A stretch of 64,000 nucleotides of DNA from Litchfieldia salsa (GTDB lineage: Bacteria; Bacillota; Bacilli; Bacillales; Bacillaceae_L). Positions 63,654 to 64,000 of this stretch are shown here, in pieces. The notes under the pieces were generated by a model that saw only the letters and a program-made list of their open reading frames with translations, had not been told where the DNA came from and made no database searches. The DNA lies in the NCBI RefSeq assembly GCF_900104555.1, contig NZ_FNJU01000003.1, positions 62,001-126,000 of the forward strand, given 5' to 3'. Numbering within the stretch: the stretch's first letter is position 1; each line of letters starts with the position of its first letter. The translations under genes and the position numbers were made by a program.

Positions 63654-64000
63654 ATGATTATTGGACTACATCACGCTCAAATTACTATACCAAAGGGTGC
63701 TGAAGAACAAGGTAAACATTTTTACTGTAAGGTATTAGGATTAGCAGAGATTGAAAAGCCTGTTCCCCTTAAAGGGCGAGGAGGATTTTGGTTACAGGTT
63801 GGAAAAATGGAGGTCCATGTAGGTACGGAAGAAGGTTTCGATAGATTACTAACGAAAGCTCATTTAGCATATCAAGTAGAAGATGTTTCTCATTGGAGAA
63901 AAGTATTAGAAGAGAACAACATAGAAATTTTAGAATCAGTTCCAATTCCAAATTATGAACGTTTTGAATTTAGAGATCCTTTTGGTAACAGAGTAGAAAT
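63654..64000 (+). CDS. VOC superfamily protein (partial, runs off the window)
   Basis: ATG at 63654 with AAGGAGGAAC. 115 codons are visible: GLHHAQITIPKGAEEQGKHF at the start, LGLAEIEKPVPLKGRGGFWL in the middle, FEFRDPFGNRVE at the cut end. The His at GLHHAQ and the Glu at NRVE are the usual metal-site positions of glyoxalase-like domains. The C terminus is outside the window. Confidence 0.88.
   Translation, partial: MIIGLHHAQITIPKGAEEQGKHFYCKVLGLAEIEKPVPLKGRGGFWLQVGKMEVHVGTEEGFDRLLTKAHLAYQVEDVSHWRKVLEENNIEILESVPIPNYERFEFRDPFGNRVE

Overview
The window comes from a low-GC, endospore-forming member of the Bacillaceae. The evidence is the gene order acnA(citB)-yneN-sspN-tlp-yneP-yneQ-yneR-plsY-yneT-parE-parC, which follows Bacillus subtilis with extra genes inserted. 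The sulfate cluster cysH-cysP-sat-cysC-sumT-sirB-sirC also matches the B. subtilis order. Small acid-soluble spore proteins, purine-rich Shine-Dalgarno sites and frequent TTG/GTG starts fit. I cannot name the species.

Layout. 1-13.4 kb is conserved core: the last codons of aconitase, a membrane thioredoxin, spore proteins, a thioesterase, a cysteine-free HesB-like protein, an S9 peptidase, PlsY, a membrane-anchored GH18 protein, a CoA-binding protein and both topoisomerase IV subunits, with a likely LexA box upstream of parE. 13.7-15.4 kb holds a HAD phosphatase and a DinB-like protein. 15.5-23.4 kb looks like a spore-surface glycosylation locus: three tandem CgeB-like glycosyltransferases that each carry C-terminal LysM (one also a polysaccharide deacetylase domain), a Lys/His/Glu-rich putative coat protein, a family-2 glycosyltransferase and a large helical-repeat-like protein. 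23.7-25.7 kb encodes a TatD hydrolase and an alanyl-tRNA editing protein. 26.0-32.9 kb is assimilatory sulfate reduction plus siroheme synthesis, ending in a small Cys-rich putative zinc protein. 33.4-43.7 kb holds a flavin monooxygenase, an XRE regulator with a membrane PstS-like partner, and a glutathionylspermidine-synthase-like/DUF350/lipoprotein cluster reminiscent of E. coli yjfLMC and ygiBC. From about 43 kb to the end the window is accessory in character: single-gene units such as methyltransferases, GNAT acetyltransferases, VOC proteins, a secreted subtilase with six ChW repeats, a MocR regulator, a BCCT transporter, an APH-like kinase, small membrane proteins, and a truncated HIT pseudogene.

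Non-coding structure is unusually rich. Four copies of a roughly 200-bp palindromic element sit in intergenic regions at gene 3' ends; their basal stems differ in sequence but stay paired. Three separate arrays of short palindromes (2.86, 17.0 and 33.0 kb) have unrelated stem sequences but almost the same unit spacing, 51-52 bp, close to five helical turns. No tRNA, rRNA, CRISPR, transposase or recognised riboswitch was seen. The best candidates for undescribed biology are the LysM-tethered glycosyltransferase cluster and the phased palindrome arrays.
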